A stretch of 64,000 nucleotides of DNA from Trematomus loennbergii (lineage: Eukaryota; Chordata; Actinopteri; Perciformes; Nototheniidae), in NCBI GenBank assembly GCA_012861695.1, contig JAAOOA010000186.1:890392-954391 (forward strand), read 5' to 3'. The notes under the pieces are model-generated. The model saw nothing but the letters and a program-made list of their open reading frames with translations. It was not told the origin of the DNA and ran no database searches. A program made the translations under genes and the position numbers. Below, in pieces: positions 11,616 through 21,676 of this stretch (its first letter is position 1; each line of letters opens with the position of its first letter).

Positions 11616-11922
11616 ACTTACTCATATCACATCATGATATACTCTGTGTGATACACTTCTTTGGGAAAGTATGAGAATGAAGAAAGGAGATTGAAGAGGA
11701 GAAATGATTGTAAATTTATAAATGTAAATATGTAAGTAGGAATAACTTTCAGAGATGATTGAAAGGATAATCATTGATCAGTAGTAAGTGAGGGTGATCA
11801 ATAAGCATCTGCTCCCTCCTGCTCCCTTCGGACACATAGGATTTATTATTATGATGAACATTGATAAATACTTTATTCTAACAATACGCTGTTCTGTTTC
11901 TCACATGTGTTTCTTCCTCCAG

Positions 11923-11969
11923 GCTGGACCATGGTGGAGAGCAGAGGTTCAGAGCAGGTCTGAGGAAGT
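11923..11969 (+). CDS. NLR linker exon between LRR and B30.2
   Basis: A 47-nt exon after TTCCTCCAG, ending GGAAGT|GTAAGT. With one base from the preceding exon and two from the next it reads LDHGGEQRFRAGLRKY and runs into SCELTLD of the B30.2 exon. Such a short basic linker is typical of fish NLR-B30.2 genes. An identical exon is at 42515-42561. Confidence 0.88.
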
Positions 11970-12616
11970 GTAAGTGTGGATCAGTCAGCTTCTCTCTAGA
12001 GCAGGGGTAGCCAACACGGTGCCCGCGGGCACTTAGTCGCCCGCAGGGGCAACGTGAGTCGCCCGCGGGGCATGTTCTAAAAATAGCTCGCCAAGCAAAT
12101 CCAAAATGTATAAAATACACAAAACAAAAAAGGAAATGTAATTAAAAGAATCTACCCTATGCATAAAGGAAACCTACATCATAGCGAACTCTATCTACTT
12201 ACTACAACTCTATATCTATCTAACACCCCTCCTCCCCCAACCCCACAATAAATATCGACCAATCACGTTCTTGCTTGATTTGCGGGACCAGCGTTGCAGT
12301 CTGGAAGAAAAGGCACCTCCCCGCTGATGTCCCTTCTGGCAGAATCTACACAACACATCAGCCCCATTGAGCAGCCTATCATGCAGCCTATACAGCACAT
12401 GAGGGGCAGAGCTTTACTCTGTGTGCTGCAACTTGCATATATTTATTGCACTTGACGCACACACACGCATGGCGTCATTTCCACCTGGGACAGGGGGGAC
12501 ATGTCCCCCGCTCTTTTCTAAATCCCGTTTGTGTCCCCCCACTTTACAAATATGTTTATTTTATTTTGTTAACGCAAGCCGTCATCGCCACGGAGGAGCA
12601 CACAGCCTCTGTGAGC

Positions 12617-12637
12617 GAGAGAGAGAGAGAGAGAGCT

Positions 12638-12691
<54 letters not shown>

Positions 12692-12713
12692 AGGGAGGGA
12701 GGGAGAGAGAGCT

Positions 12714-12752
<39 letters not shown>

Positions 12753-12757
12753 AGACT
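12617..12757. repeat. (GA)n microsatellite, left flank of Tx1-like LINE
   Basis: GA runs with GCTAGGGAGG interruptions. A similar run with the same GCTAGGGAGG interruption lies at 18625-18675 on the other side of the LINE, so the LINE split one GA tract or duplicated part of it. Confidence 0.95.
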
Positions 12758-13071
12758 TTACTTTTAATAAAACCTTTATTTAAGTCATTTTAAATAAAAC
12801 CTTACAAATTCATCACATTCATGACACTTTTTTTTTTTTTTTTTCAAATCTTCATATCATAGCTCACACATAGAAAACCACATTTAAAAAAAAAATTCAG
12901 CTCCAGTGTACCATCTTCCCTTGCCGTACATAAAATGTGATTGACCCCCAAAGAGTCCTGAAAGCAGGCAGGTTGTTAGTCACACCGTAAAAGGCATGTT
13001 CTATTTTTAGCCGAGCAGCCACCAAACCCTTCACACTCTGAACAACATCTGTCCAGCCCTGCCCTATCATC

Positions 13072-14406
13072 TCATTTCTTCCTGGTCCTCCAAATTGCTA
13101 GCTTAGCAGTTGCAAAGATAGCATTAATCAGAGTGAGAGTTACTCCTTTTTTTGCCACATATTTAGGCCCATATACAAAGAGTGGAAGTGAAAACAGTTC
13201 CCCTAACCCTTCCACCCATCCTTTCAGTAGCCCAAATAAGCCTGCTAGCCGCGTGCAAGAAACTACCAGGTGCTCAACTGTTTCACTCTGCTGGCAAAAA
13301 GGGCACTCCTCCCCAGCACTTGGGTCAAGGTGAGCTCGGTGTCTGTTTGTAGCTAAAGCCCCATGTATAATCCTCCACTGGAGGTCAGCCATCCGTTTTT
13401 CAACAGGACGCTTATACAGGACCCTCCACCTGCCTTTAGGGGTAAAGTCTGAAGGGAAAAACTCGTTCACCTTGACTCCTTGACCTCAGCCAGAAGACGG
13501 ATGTTAAGAGTCTTTACACAGCACTGGTACAGCTGCTTTTTCCCACAGGAACTGAAACTGCCCAGAATTGGAGTTTTTAGCGAGAGAAGTTTACCACGCT
13601 CCTCTTGCCACTCTCCGACAGCAGGACTAACGGTGAGTGAGGGAAACTCATAGTCATTTTCCTCTTTCCAAGTTTCCAATCTAACAGGATCCTCAATGAA
13701 TGCCCTCTCTGGCGGCGACAGGGACTGCATGATGTCGTCAACGATCCTCTGTAGCACTCTGGAAGACCTGATGTTTATGGTGTTACAAAGAGTTTCAACT
13801 GATGTTCCTGTTAGATGACCCAGCTTAGTGATGCCAGCCTCAACAAACTTTGTTCCCAAAGCTACAGAGGAAAAAGTTGCAGTTGGGAAGAGGTCATTCT
13901 TTTGAAGTGGCTCCTCGAACAACCACATTCCCGGTCTCTGATCCGGGGTCCGTGTGACCTTAGTGTCTGCCAGGCGTTAATAACTGATCTGTAGAAGGAT
14001 GTAAGTCCCGTCAGGTCAGCTTCAGTCGTCCTGATTAGGAACAGGTGTTTATCCATCCAAGCCTTCCAGCCTTCCTGAGGAGTAGCCGAGCAGGATCCAA
14101 CCAGCGCTGCCCGCTGCCGTACAGCAGTCTCTGAGCAGTCTGCAGTCTGAAAGCAGCTGTTCTGGACTGAATGTCTATCAGTCCCTGCCCTCCCTCTGCC
14201 ACAGGGAGATACAGGGCCGAAGCCTTCAGCCAGTGTTGTCCAGACCAGAAAAAGTTTACAAGGCACCGCTGTAGTTCTTTCACCAGCCCTGGTGGTGGTG
14301 CCAACACTATGAGCTTGTGCCAAAGAGAAGAGGCAACGAGATTATTCACAATCAGAGCTCTTCCCCTGTATGACAGCTGAGGTAGCAACCATTTCCATTT
14401 AGACAA
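13072..14406 (-). pseudogene. Tx1-like ORF2, C-terminal region
   Basis: Three overlapping frames (14035-14406, 13467-13928, 13072-13470) together give the post-RT part. It includes SKWKWLLPQLSYRGRALIVN, LHRLAE-type helices and a final Cys/His cluster CPFCQQSETVEHLVVSC. The C-x2-C-x7-H-x4-C spacing matches the C-terminal zinc knuckle of LINE ORF2 proteins. Two frameshifts separate the pieces. Confidence 0.8.
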
Positions 14407-15497
14407 CTTAGCTTCCCCTTGTCAAGCACTCCCTCCCAGTTCTGTTTTTGAAATTCGTCAGTCCCTAACTGCACCCCTAGGACTTTAATCCCTCGTCTAC
14501 CCCACCTGATGCCGCCAGGAAGACTAGGAATGTCCCCTACTCTCCACTGGCCCACTAAAACAGCCTCGCTCTTTCCCCAGTTGACCCTTGCTGAAGATGC
14601 TTTTTCGTAAAGGGCAAGGCTTTCTTTCAGTTCCTGTACATCTGTGTGGTCCTGGATAATTATATCTATATCGTCTGCATATGCTGACACAACAACAGGA
14701 GGGCTGTGAGACATCTCTGGTAGACAGAGACCCCTCAGTCGGCTCCTCAACCTGCAGAGAAGAGGCTCAATGGCAATACTGTAAAGCTGACCTGAGATAG
14801 GACAGCCCTGCCTGATCCCCCTCCCAACCGGCACAGGAACACTCAACCCTCCCCCCACTTTGATTACACAAAACGCTTCGTGATACAGAATCCTTACCCA
14901 GGACAGGAACCCCTCCCCAACACCAAAAGCCTGCAGTGTGGTAAAGAGAAAATTGTGATCGACACGATCAAAAGCCTTCTCTTGGTCAATAGATATGATG
15001 CCAGCATTGATATTATACACTTTACATATGTCAAACACATCCCTCATTAAAAACAAACTATCAAGCATAGACCTATCCGGCACACAGTATGATTGATCCA
15101 CAACAATTAATTGACCAATAAACAGTTTTAGTCTGTTTGATAAAACCTTTGAGAGGATTTTGTAGTCCGTACATAAAAGAGCCACTGGTCTCCAGTTTTT
15201 TAAAGAGGTCAAATCTCCCTTTTTAGGAAGCAGAGAGAGAACTGCCCGCCTGGAGGAAGCTGGGAGCATCCCCTTTTCAAAACATTCTTTAAAAACATCC
15301 AAAATGTCCTGTCCCATAAGACTCCAAAAATGCTTAAAAAAGTCTGATGATAATCCATCTATTCCAGGAGCCTTTCCTGACGCCATCTGAGACACAGCAG
15401 CAGTTAGTTCGTCATGAGTCAGCTCAGAGCTGAGCGTGTTCTGCCCCTCTGAGCTCAGCTGAGGAAGTCCCTGCAGAAGCTCTGCAGCAGAGTCCAC
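14352..15497 (-). pseudogene. Tx1-like ORF2, reverse transcriptase
   Basis: A 381-codon open frame. Motifs in order are SGKAPGIDGLSSDFFKHFW, LLPKKGDLTSLKNWRPVALL, GIISIDQEKAFDRVDHNFLF (first catalytic Asp), GRGIRQGCPISGQLYSIAIE and SAYADDIDIII (the catalytic ADD). The palm residues are intact, but the frame breaks after QLGTDEFQKQNWEGVLDKGK. The N-terminal part overlaps an 80-bp tandem duplication at 15422-15590. Confidence 0.9.
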
Positions 15498-15590
15498 ATC
15501 ACAGAGCTGAGTGTGTTCTGTCCCTCTGAGCTCAGCTGAGGAAGTCCCTGCAGAAGCTCTGCAGCAGAGTCCACATCACACTCATCAGCC
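15422..15590. repeat. ~80-bp tandem duplication in Tx1-like ORF2
   Basis: The segment encoding DSAAELLQGLPQLSSEGQ occurs twice in tandem. It breaks the frame between the endonuclease-RT linker and the RT. Confidence 0.85.
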
Positions 15591-16051
15591 CTGAACAAAT
15601 CCGTGTAGAAATCCACTGCATGCTTCCTCATCTCAGCCGGCTCTGTGGTCACCTTTCCCTCAGGAAGCCGCAGACACAACATCTGTTTTCTCTTTACCAC
15701 TGATTTTTCCAAACTGAAAAAGAAGGCAGTGGGTGCGTCTATGTCCTGGAGTTTGGTGAAACGGGCTCGGACTAAAGCTCCTTTGGCTCTTTCTTGCATA
15801 AAGGAGTTAAGCTCCTGTCTTTTTTCTTTTAGGCTGGCATTATTCTGTGGATCAGCTTGTGAGACACTTTCCAAGTCTATTATCTCTTTTTCTAAATTCT
15901 CCACTACTCTCTTAATTTTGGCTGTTGAATAGGAGGTATATTGTTGACAAAAAACCTTAATTTGGGCTTTTCCTACCTCCCACCACTGAGTAAGGGAAAA
16001 AACCATCTTTCCTAGATCTCCAGTAAGCCCAAAACATTTTAAATTGTTCAC
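15455..16051 (-). pseudogene. Tx1-like ORF2, linker between endonuclease and RT
   Basis: A 198-codon frame with SAKIKRVVENLEKE-type coiled-coil sequence, RARFTKLQDIDAPTAFFFSL and LRLPEGKVTTEPAEMRKHAV. This region normally joins endonuclease and RT in Tx1-type ORF2. A stop shortly downstream of the endonuclease frame (near 16075) separates them. Confidence 0.8.
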
Positions 16052-16079
16052 AGAAATTCAAATCCTTAATAATCTATTA

Positions 16080-16840
16080 TTAAAATGCCAAAAAGATCTG
16101 GGTTTTCCGTTGGAAGATAAGATCAGCTCCATCCAAAACTAAATGATGGTCTGTGAAAGCCACAGGGATGATCTGACAGTTTGTAACCCTAGCAGAAAAG
16201 GCCTTGGGTAAATAAAACCTGTCCAATCTGGCTGCACTAACTCTACCATCTGATATTTGAACCCATGTGTATTGCTTGCATGTAGGATGCATCATCCTCC
16301 ACACATCCACTAAATCACTTTTCTTTATAACATGAGACAATACAGAGGAAGACTGAACATGTGGCTCAACTCCAGTCCTATCCAAAGTAAAGTCAGTGCA
16401 ACAGTTCCAGTCTCCGCCCAAAACAATAAACTCCCCTTGACCAATATCACTTATTCTCTCTTCCAATACTTTAAAAATCTCTTCACGCTCAGAGCCTTGG
16501 TTTGGTGCATACACATTAATAAAGCTAATCAGAAAATCATCTATTTCAGCTCTCACTAGAATAACTCTACCCTTCACTTCCTCTGTGCTGGATATTATTT
16601 TTATATTTAAAAGCGGGGAGAATAAAATAGCTACTCCTGCACTCAAATGTGTCCCATGGCTAAGGACATGCGGCCCCCCCACCATAGACCCCAGTCAGTT
16701 TCATTTATGCTGTCACTGTGAGTTTCTTGTAGAAATACTACATCTAGCTTTTTCTGTTGAATAACTTCTGTTACTAAGGCTCTCTTTTGAGCGTCTCTGC
16801 CCCATTCATATTTAATGAGGCTACCCTTAAACCCTGAATA
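16080..16840 (-). pseudogene. Tx1-like ORF2, endonuclease
   Basis: The N-terminal part (LVTEVIQQKKLDVVFLQETH) lies in another frame at about 16690-16830. The break coincides with a run of C at 16672-16679. The main frame holds INVYAPNQGSEREEIFKVLE, VLGGDWNCCTD, AARLDRFYL and VAFTDHHLV, the conserved apurinic-like endonuclease blocks. Confidence 0.85.
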
Positions 16841-17339
16841 TGAGGAGAAGAGAGACAGGCCATTAAGAAAAAAGATAGAAAAAGACAGTAAGGAGGAAAC
16901 ACCCGGTGTTGTATGATCATAATTTACGACTCCTTTTTTTAGCCACTTTGGTCTTTTTGTTTAAAGCTTTCCTCAGTGTAGTGATGTGTTTCTTGAGGCG
17001 ATACCGTTTTTTTTTCATCAAGTAAGTCTAGCCCAACAACCTTCTGAATTGTCGTGGCTGACTTAACAAACTTTTCAACATCAGGGAAATAATTATTTAC
17101 ATTTACTGATTTCCCAAAAGTTTCATCCAGAAACTCCTGGATCTGTTCAAAAGAGTAGAGATCCTCACTCTGAGAAACACTGTCAGCTACGGAGACACTA
17201 TCTGATTCAGAGTCAGACTCCATATCTACTCCATCATAACCAGCTGATTTCCCCCCCTGCTCTGCCTCACTGTCCAGTTTTTGTGACAGCTGAGCCTGTT
17301 TCCCAGAGACCCCCTGCAGCTCCCGCTCTGAGCACTCCA

Positions 17340-18470
17340 TCACATCCTTCTGCATCCAGCCCTGACCTGAGCCTCATCCTCCACAACTGCTTTCATATTA
17401 ATCCCCGCAAACAACGGCCTAACACCCACAGAAACTGCGGCTTTAACTGCCATCATGGGACCAAACACAAACCCGCCTGGCACCACTGCTGCGGGTAACA
17501 CAGGCACGGGCATGACTACACTGGGCACAGCGAGTGCGGGTACAGCGGGCAGCGGGTGCAGCGGGTACAGCGGGTGCAGCCGGTGCAGCCGGTGCAGCCG
17601 GTGCACGGTGCAGCCGGTGCAGCCGGTGCAGCCGGTGCAGCGGATGCAGGTGCAGCAGGAGCGGGCATGGCAGCCCCCGGTGCTGCAGTCACGTGCACGG
17701 CTGCACCGGGCGCGGGCACGGCGGCCCCGGCGGCTGCAGACACGAGCACGTCCGCCCCGGAAACAGGGGCCGTAGCTCCGGTAGCTCCGGCAACTCCCCG
17801 CACTGGCCCGAGCAATCCCGCTGGTTCCCTCTCCACTCTCATTCACAATATTTCCTTCCAAAATAAGTGCTGCTATCAGTCTCTGTGGACAAGCGATCCT
17901 CTTGTGCCCACATCACCACACCCAAAACACTTGACACTGCCAGCACTCGCATACACCATATAAAAACCCTCCTCATATTTAATACGGAAAGACACATCCA
18001 GTGTTTGTGATGTGCAGTCCAGAAACATGAACACCTGTCTCCGCAGAGACTGGACGTGCTTCAGCTTAGTGTCTTTACAGCCCAGACTCACCGTGCGGAA
18101 ACCACTCGCCATTCTCCCGTAGCGTTTGAGCTCTTTCTCCAGCGTTTCATTAGGAATAAATGGAGGGACTCCCGATATGGTAATCCGGGTAGAAGGCACT
18201 GCCAGCGGGGACACCTGTATAAACTCATCATTTATGTTTAAGCCACTTTCAATTAACTGGCTGACCAACTCCTGCTTCTTTACAAAACCACCACAGCTTT
18301 ATTCATGCGGGATGCGTAGGAGATGTTCCGTGTCCCACCTGCTCCCCCACCGCCAGCAGCACACTCTCCACCGTGCCGTTCTCCTGAGGGATCACCCTCA
18401 CCCCGTGTCGCAGGGACGGCATCTCACAGGAAGCCATCCCTGCAGAGAAACACGCTTCTCTCACACGAAG
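17340..18470 (-). pseudogene. Tx1-like ORF1, RNA-binding protein with zinc knuckle
   Basis: The N-terminal frame (17876-18268) contains STRITISGVPPFIPNETLEK, resembling an RRM-like fold, and ends in the knuckle CFGCGDVGTRGSLVHRD, whose last Cys is lost to a frame break. Downstream is an Ala/Pro/Gly-rich domain coded by CCGGTGCAG repeats (17565-17645). An acidic Ser-rich C-terminal tail reads SDSESDSVSVADSVSQSEDL (16939-17355). Confidence 0.7.
17565..17645. repeat. 9-bp GC-rich minisatellite in ORF1
   Basis: CCGGTGCAG repeats about nine times with few changes. In the minus frame it codes alternating Ala-Pro-Ala; other frames give Cys-Thr-Gly runs that should not be read as protein. Confidence 0.9.
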
Positions 18471-18617
18471 AAACACTAAACCACACTCACAACAAACAAG
18501 ACCAATAAACAATCATACAATAAACAAAGTAGAGGAAGAAAAAAGAGAAAACTTTTACGAAAAGTTACCATCAAACCTCACCACGCTCTCAGCTCACCAC
18601 CACCGAACTCCTCACAC

Positions 18618-18657
<40 letters not shown>

Positions 18658-18689
18658 AGGGAGGAAGAGAGAGACCCCGGACCCCCATA

Positions 18690-18810
18690 GAGGAGGTGAG
18701 ATCCACCCTAGAGGAGGTGAGGACCCCCCTAGAGGAGGTGAGATCCACCCTAGAGGAGGTGAGGACCCCCCTAGAGGAGGTGAGGACCCTCCTAGAGGAG
18801 GTGAGGTCTG
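18690..18810. repeat. 21-bp minisatellite (GGAGGTGAGG)
   Basis: About six units of TAGAGGAGGTGAGGACCCCC or the ATCCACCC variant. The same array with about five units lies at 43205-43310, so the array existed before duplication and changed in length since. Confidence 0.93.
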
Positions 18811-19119
18811 AAGGGGTCCCACAGACCCAAACAGACACAAAGGTTAAAGGTCAGCATGTCATAATGTTAAAATGTGCTAAATATATACACTGCAAAAAAC
18901 AACAAAAAGAGGAGTAAAAGTAGCTCACGACTTGTTTTATTTTTTGAAAGTAGCCTCACCCTAAAAAAGGTTGGAGACCCCTGCTCTAGAGACACAGATG
19001 ATGGAGGTGCTATTTATTCATTAGAACATGACCTCTTGAAGCTTATAGAAAGATCACTGACAGAGAGGAAAGCCTTCAGGTGAGTCTGGTGATAAACTGC
19101 TGTCTGTGTCTCTCCTCAG

Positions 19120-19698
19120 ATTCCTGTGAACTCACCCTGGACTCAAACACAGTGGCCTGTGTCCTCAAACTGTCTGAGAACAACAGGAAGGTGACACGTG
19201 TGGAGGAGAGGCAGCCATATCCTTATCATCCAGAGAGGTTTGAGCGCTGGCCTCAGCTGATGTGCAGAGAAGCTCTGACTGGTCGCTGTTACTGGGAGGT
19301 CGAGAGGAGAGGATGGGTTTATATAGCAGTGACTTACAGAGGAATCAGGAGGAGAGGAAAAGGAGATGAATGTGGGTTTGGAGAGAATGATCAGTCCTGG
19401 AGACTGCACTGCTCTGATACAGGTTACTTTGTCTGGCACAATAAGACAGTAACACGCATCTCCTCCTCCTCCTCCTCCTCCTCCTCCTCCCTCCTCCTCC
19501 TCCTCCTCCTCCTCCTCCTCTGGTAGAGTAGCAGTGTATCTGGACCATGATGCTGGCTCTCTCTCCTTCTACAGAGTCTCCTCCTCCTCACTGATCCTCC
19601 TCCTCACCTTCAGAGCCACATTCACTGAACCTCTCTACGCTGGGTTTGGGTTCTGGCCTGACTCCTCAGCGTCTCTGTGTCCTCTGTGTCCTCTGTAG
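19120..19698 (+). pseudogene. NLR B30.2 (PRY-SPRY) exon with microsatellite frameshift
   Basis: The acceptor is CTCCTCAG at 19119. PRY begins SCELTLDSNTVACVLKLSEN and continues with CREALTGRCYWEVERRGWVY. After WHNKTVTRIS the serine codons become a TCC microsatellite (19458-19520) with one extra C, which leads to TGG TAG at 19526. The second half is intact in another frame: SGRVAVYLDHDAGSLSFYRV then LYAGFGFWPDSSASLCPL and a TAG at 19696-19698. The B30.2 domain is the ligand-binding C-terminal end of these NLRs. The frameshift removes about half of SPRY. A polymorphic or misassembled repeat length would restore or break it. Confidence 0.87.
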
Positions 19699-19809
19699 GA
19701 GGAGACCACTTCCTGTCCTGGGTCACATGGTGTTTTAAATGGAGGCTTCTCATTGGTTACCGTGTGTCTCACTGATTGTGTCTGTAATCAAGTGTTCTTG
19801 AAGCAACGT

Positions 19810-19856
19810 ATTAAAGCTGATCCTGAAGACTGTCGTGATCGATACGTTCAATAAAG
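19810..19856 (+). promoter_or_regulatory. Poly(A) signals after B30.2 exon
   Basis: ATTAAA lies at 19810 and AATAAA at 19850, about 115 and 155 bp after the natural stop at 19698. Copy 2 keeps ATTAAA but has AATAAG in place of the second. Confidence 0.6.
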
Positions 19857-19892
19857 ATTAGAACAAGCAGCGTCTATGAAGTCAATCTGTTC

Positions 19893-20445
19893 TCCTCCTC
19901 CTCCTCCTCCTCCTCCTCCTCCTCCTCCTCCTCCTCCTCTCCTCCTGCTCCTCCTCCTCCTCCTCCTCCTCTCCTCCTCCTCTCCTCCTCCTCCTCCTCC
20001 TCCTCCTCCTCCTCCTCCTCCTCCTCCTCCTCCTCCTCCTCCTCCTCCTCCTCCTGCTCTTCTCCTCCTCTCCTCCTCCTCTTCTCCTCCTGCTCCTCCT
20101 CCTCCTCCTCTCCTCCTCCTCCTCCTCTCCTCCTCCTCTTCTCCTCCTGCTCCTCCTCCTCCTCCTCCTCCTCTCCTCCTCCTCTTCTCCTCCTCCTCCT
20201 CTCCTCCTCCTCCTCCTCCTCTCCTCCTCTCCTCCTCTCCTCCTCCTCCTCATCCTCCTCCTCCTCCTCCTCCCCTCCTCCTCTCCTCTCCTCTCCTCTC
20301 TCTCCTCCTCCTCCTGTTCCTCCTCTCCTCTCCTCCTCCTCTCCTCCTCCTCCTCTCCTTCTCCTCCTCTCCTCCTCCTCCTCTCCTCTTCCTCCTCCTC
20401 TCCTCCTCCTCCTCCTCCTCCTCCTCTCCTCCTCTCCTCCTCTGC
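19893..20445. repeat. (TCC)n homopyrimidine tract, 0.55 kb
   Basis: An almost pure C/T plus strand built of TCC with TCTCC and TGCTCC interruptions. It begins just after the NLR 3' end. The much longer sister tract is at 45337-47293. Confidence 0.97.
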
Positions 20446-20446
20446 T

Positions 20447-21490
20447 GAAAACATTTAAAGAGTTAACATTCTGATAATGAATGAATATTGGTATTTGGTA
20501 GTTATGATAAGGGTGGTTAAGGATCTTAGCATTTCACTTAAATACATTTTTCGGGGGCTGACTTTTTTTCTCTAAGGACATCAGAGCAACTCTTTTATAA
20601 GGTCTAAAACTAACCGGTCTGTCAAAATATCCAGTCAGTACCAACAATGCCACCCCCAATATAAAATCATCTATAATTTGACCTAAGGTCCACATGTGCA
20701 ACTAAATAAACAAGCACCATTTGCTGAAGAAAGACTGATATTTGTTCAACAGCTCAGAGAAGTAGTAGTTCATTTGTCAATAGCCATAACCTAGGTATGA
20801 AAAGTTTTTGAACACTATATAAGTGCATTTTCAGCGGTATTAACAATAGGTACTTCAGCAGCCCAAGATTTCAAAAGGTCAAATGATGTGTTTAGTCTCT
20901 TTAAAATGTGACGGTACATAGATTTTGGTCTAAACTTTACAATGATATATTACTTTAAGCTTTTGGAGTAGGTTGCCCGCTTTCATACTGGCTCTATGCG
21001 TAAACATGTAGATTTTTTTGAAAGAATTGCAATGATATAGGGTTGAAATAAGGAGTAATAGCATATAGAAAGCTTATATTCTTGCAATGCTATAATGCAT
21101 TTTTCAAAACTATAGACCTTTAAAAAGTCACTATGAGACATGGTCCATCTACATTGGCACAACCAACCCCCTGGCTCATTAACTAAGTATAGTTTATAAC
21201 CTCAATGATTGAGTTATACATTCATATGTTATCAATTCATCTGTTCATTGCTTTCACGATGATGAATAGCTTAACTGTTATTTTTACACAACAGTAAGAA
21301 AATACCAATTCAAATGTCCAGAGGCATAGACATTACATACACAATGATATAAAACAGAAAAACAACAAATCCTCATATTTACAAAGCTGGACTTATTTAT
21401 AAATATTGTTATTGCTTCATCAATTGTATTGATGTAATATCTCAAAGTGAGAGTATTCACAGAGAGGCACAACTTAAAGATCAGACAGAA
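20447..21490. other. AT-rich intergenic DNA shared by both copies
   Basis: From 20447 to about 21172 this matches 47494-49271, apart from the hAT insertion in copy 2. No gene is visible. From 21173 to 22450 there is no counterpart in copy 2. Confidence 0.7.
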
Positions 21491-21676
21491 TGGCCGTTTC
21501 TCAATGTCGAGTAAACCTGCTGCAGAGCCACTATTTCAAGTATACTACGTCATCGAGTGGCGCCGAATGCTGGGCATTTAACATGCATTTAAACAGTCAT
21601 TCGGCGCCACTCGATGACGTAGCATACTTGAAATAGTGGCTCTGCAGCAGGTTTACTCGACATTGAGAAACGGCCA
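21491..21676. mobile_element. 186-bp palindromic MITE
   Basis: Two 79-bp arms, 21491-21569 and 21598-21676, are inverted copies with about one mismatch around a 28-bp loop. The ends read TGGCCGTTTCTCAATG. The arms match the right end of the 389-bp element at 22817-23205, so both belong to one MITE group. I see no clear target duplication. Confidence 0.85.

Larger units (their letters stand above)
8337..11651 (+). mobile_element. 3'-truncated L2/CR1-like LINE
   Basis: This block replaces about 480 bp of host intron that is present at 41764-42243. It has a long 5' region (8337-8946), an ORF1 starting ATG at 8947, then ORF2 with endonuclease (9754-10092) and the start of the reverse transcriptase (10994 to about 11610). 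Many stops and frameshifts are present. The 3' half of ORF2 and the 3' UTR are missing, which is opposite to the usual 5' truncation. A deletion that removed the LINE 3' end plus adjacent host DNA explains this. Confidence 0.8.
12758..18624 (-). mobile_element. Tx1-like LINE inserted in GA/TC microsatellite
   Basis: An almost full-length minus-strand non-LTR element of about 5.87 kb, with ORF1 at 17340-18470, endonuclease at 16080-16840, RT at 14352-15497 and a C-terminal region at 13072-14406. The RT reads like fish Tx1-type ORF2. Both sides are GA microsatellite, and copy 2 has the empty site at 43163-43203. Multiple frameshifts make this copy defective. Established knowledge: some Tx1-clade families insert into particular microsatellites, including TC repeats. 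Confidence 0.85.
11994..18991. mobile_element. hAT element with perfect 8-bp TSD, host of a nested LINE
   Basis: The element begins CAGGGGTAGCCAACACGG at 12002 and ends GGTTGGAGACCCCTG at 18983. It is flanked by CTCTAGAG at 11994-12001 and 18984-18991. Without the nested LINE it is about 1.1 kb; its counterpart at 42594-43541 is 948 bp with the same TSD. The insertion therefore predates the duplication. It holds a GA microsatellite and a 21-bp minisatellite and has no transposase ORF. Confidence 0.93.

Noticed and set aside
17455..17963. Plus-strand Cys/Gly- and Ala-rich ORFs over 100 codons
   Set aside because: Shadow frames of the GC-rich repeat in minus-strand Tx1-like ORF1.
18996..19080. 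Extra NLR exon ending AAAGCCTTCAG|GTGAGT
   Set aside because: A good donor and a short open frame exist, but the acceptor is weak and the known exon chain is already in phase without it.
19876..20454. 190-codon ORFs on both strands
   Set aside because: Same TCC repeat translation in copy 1.
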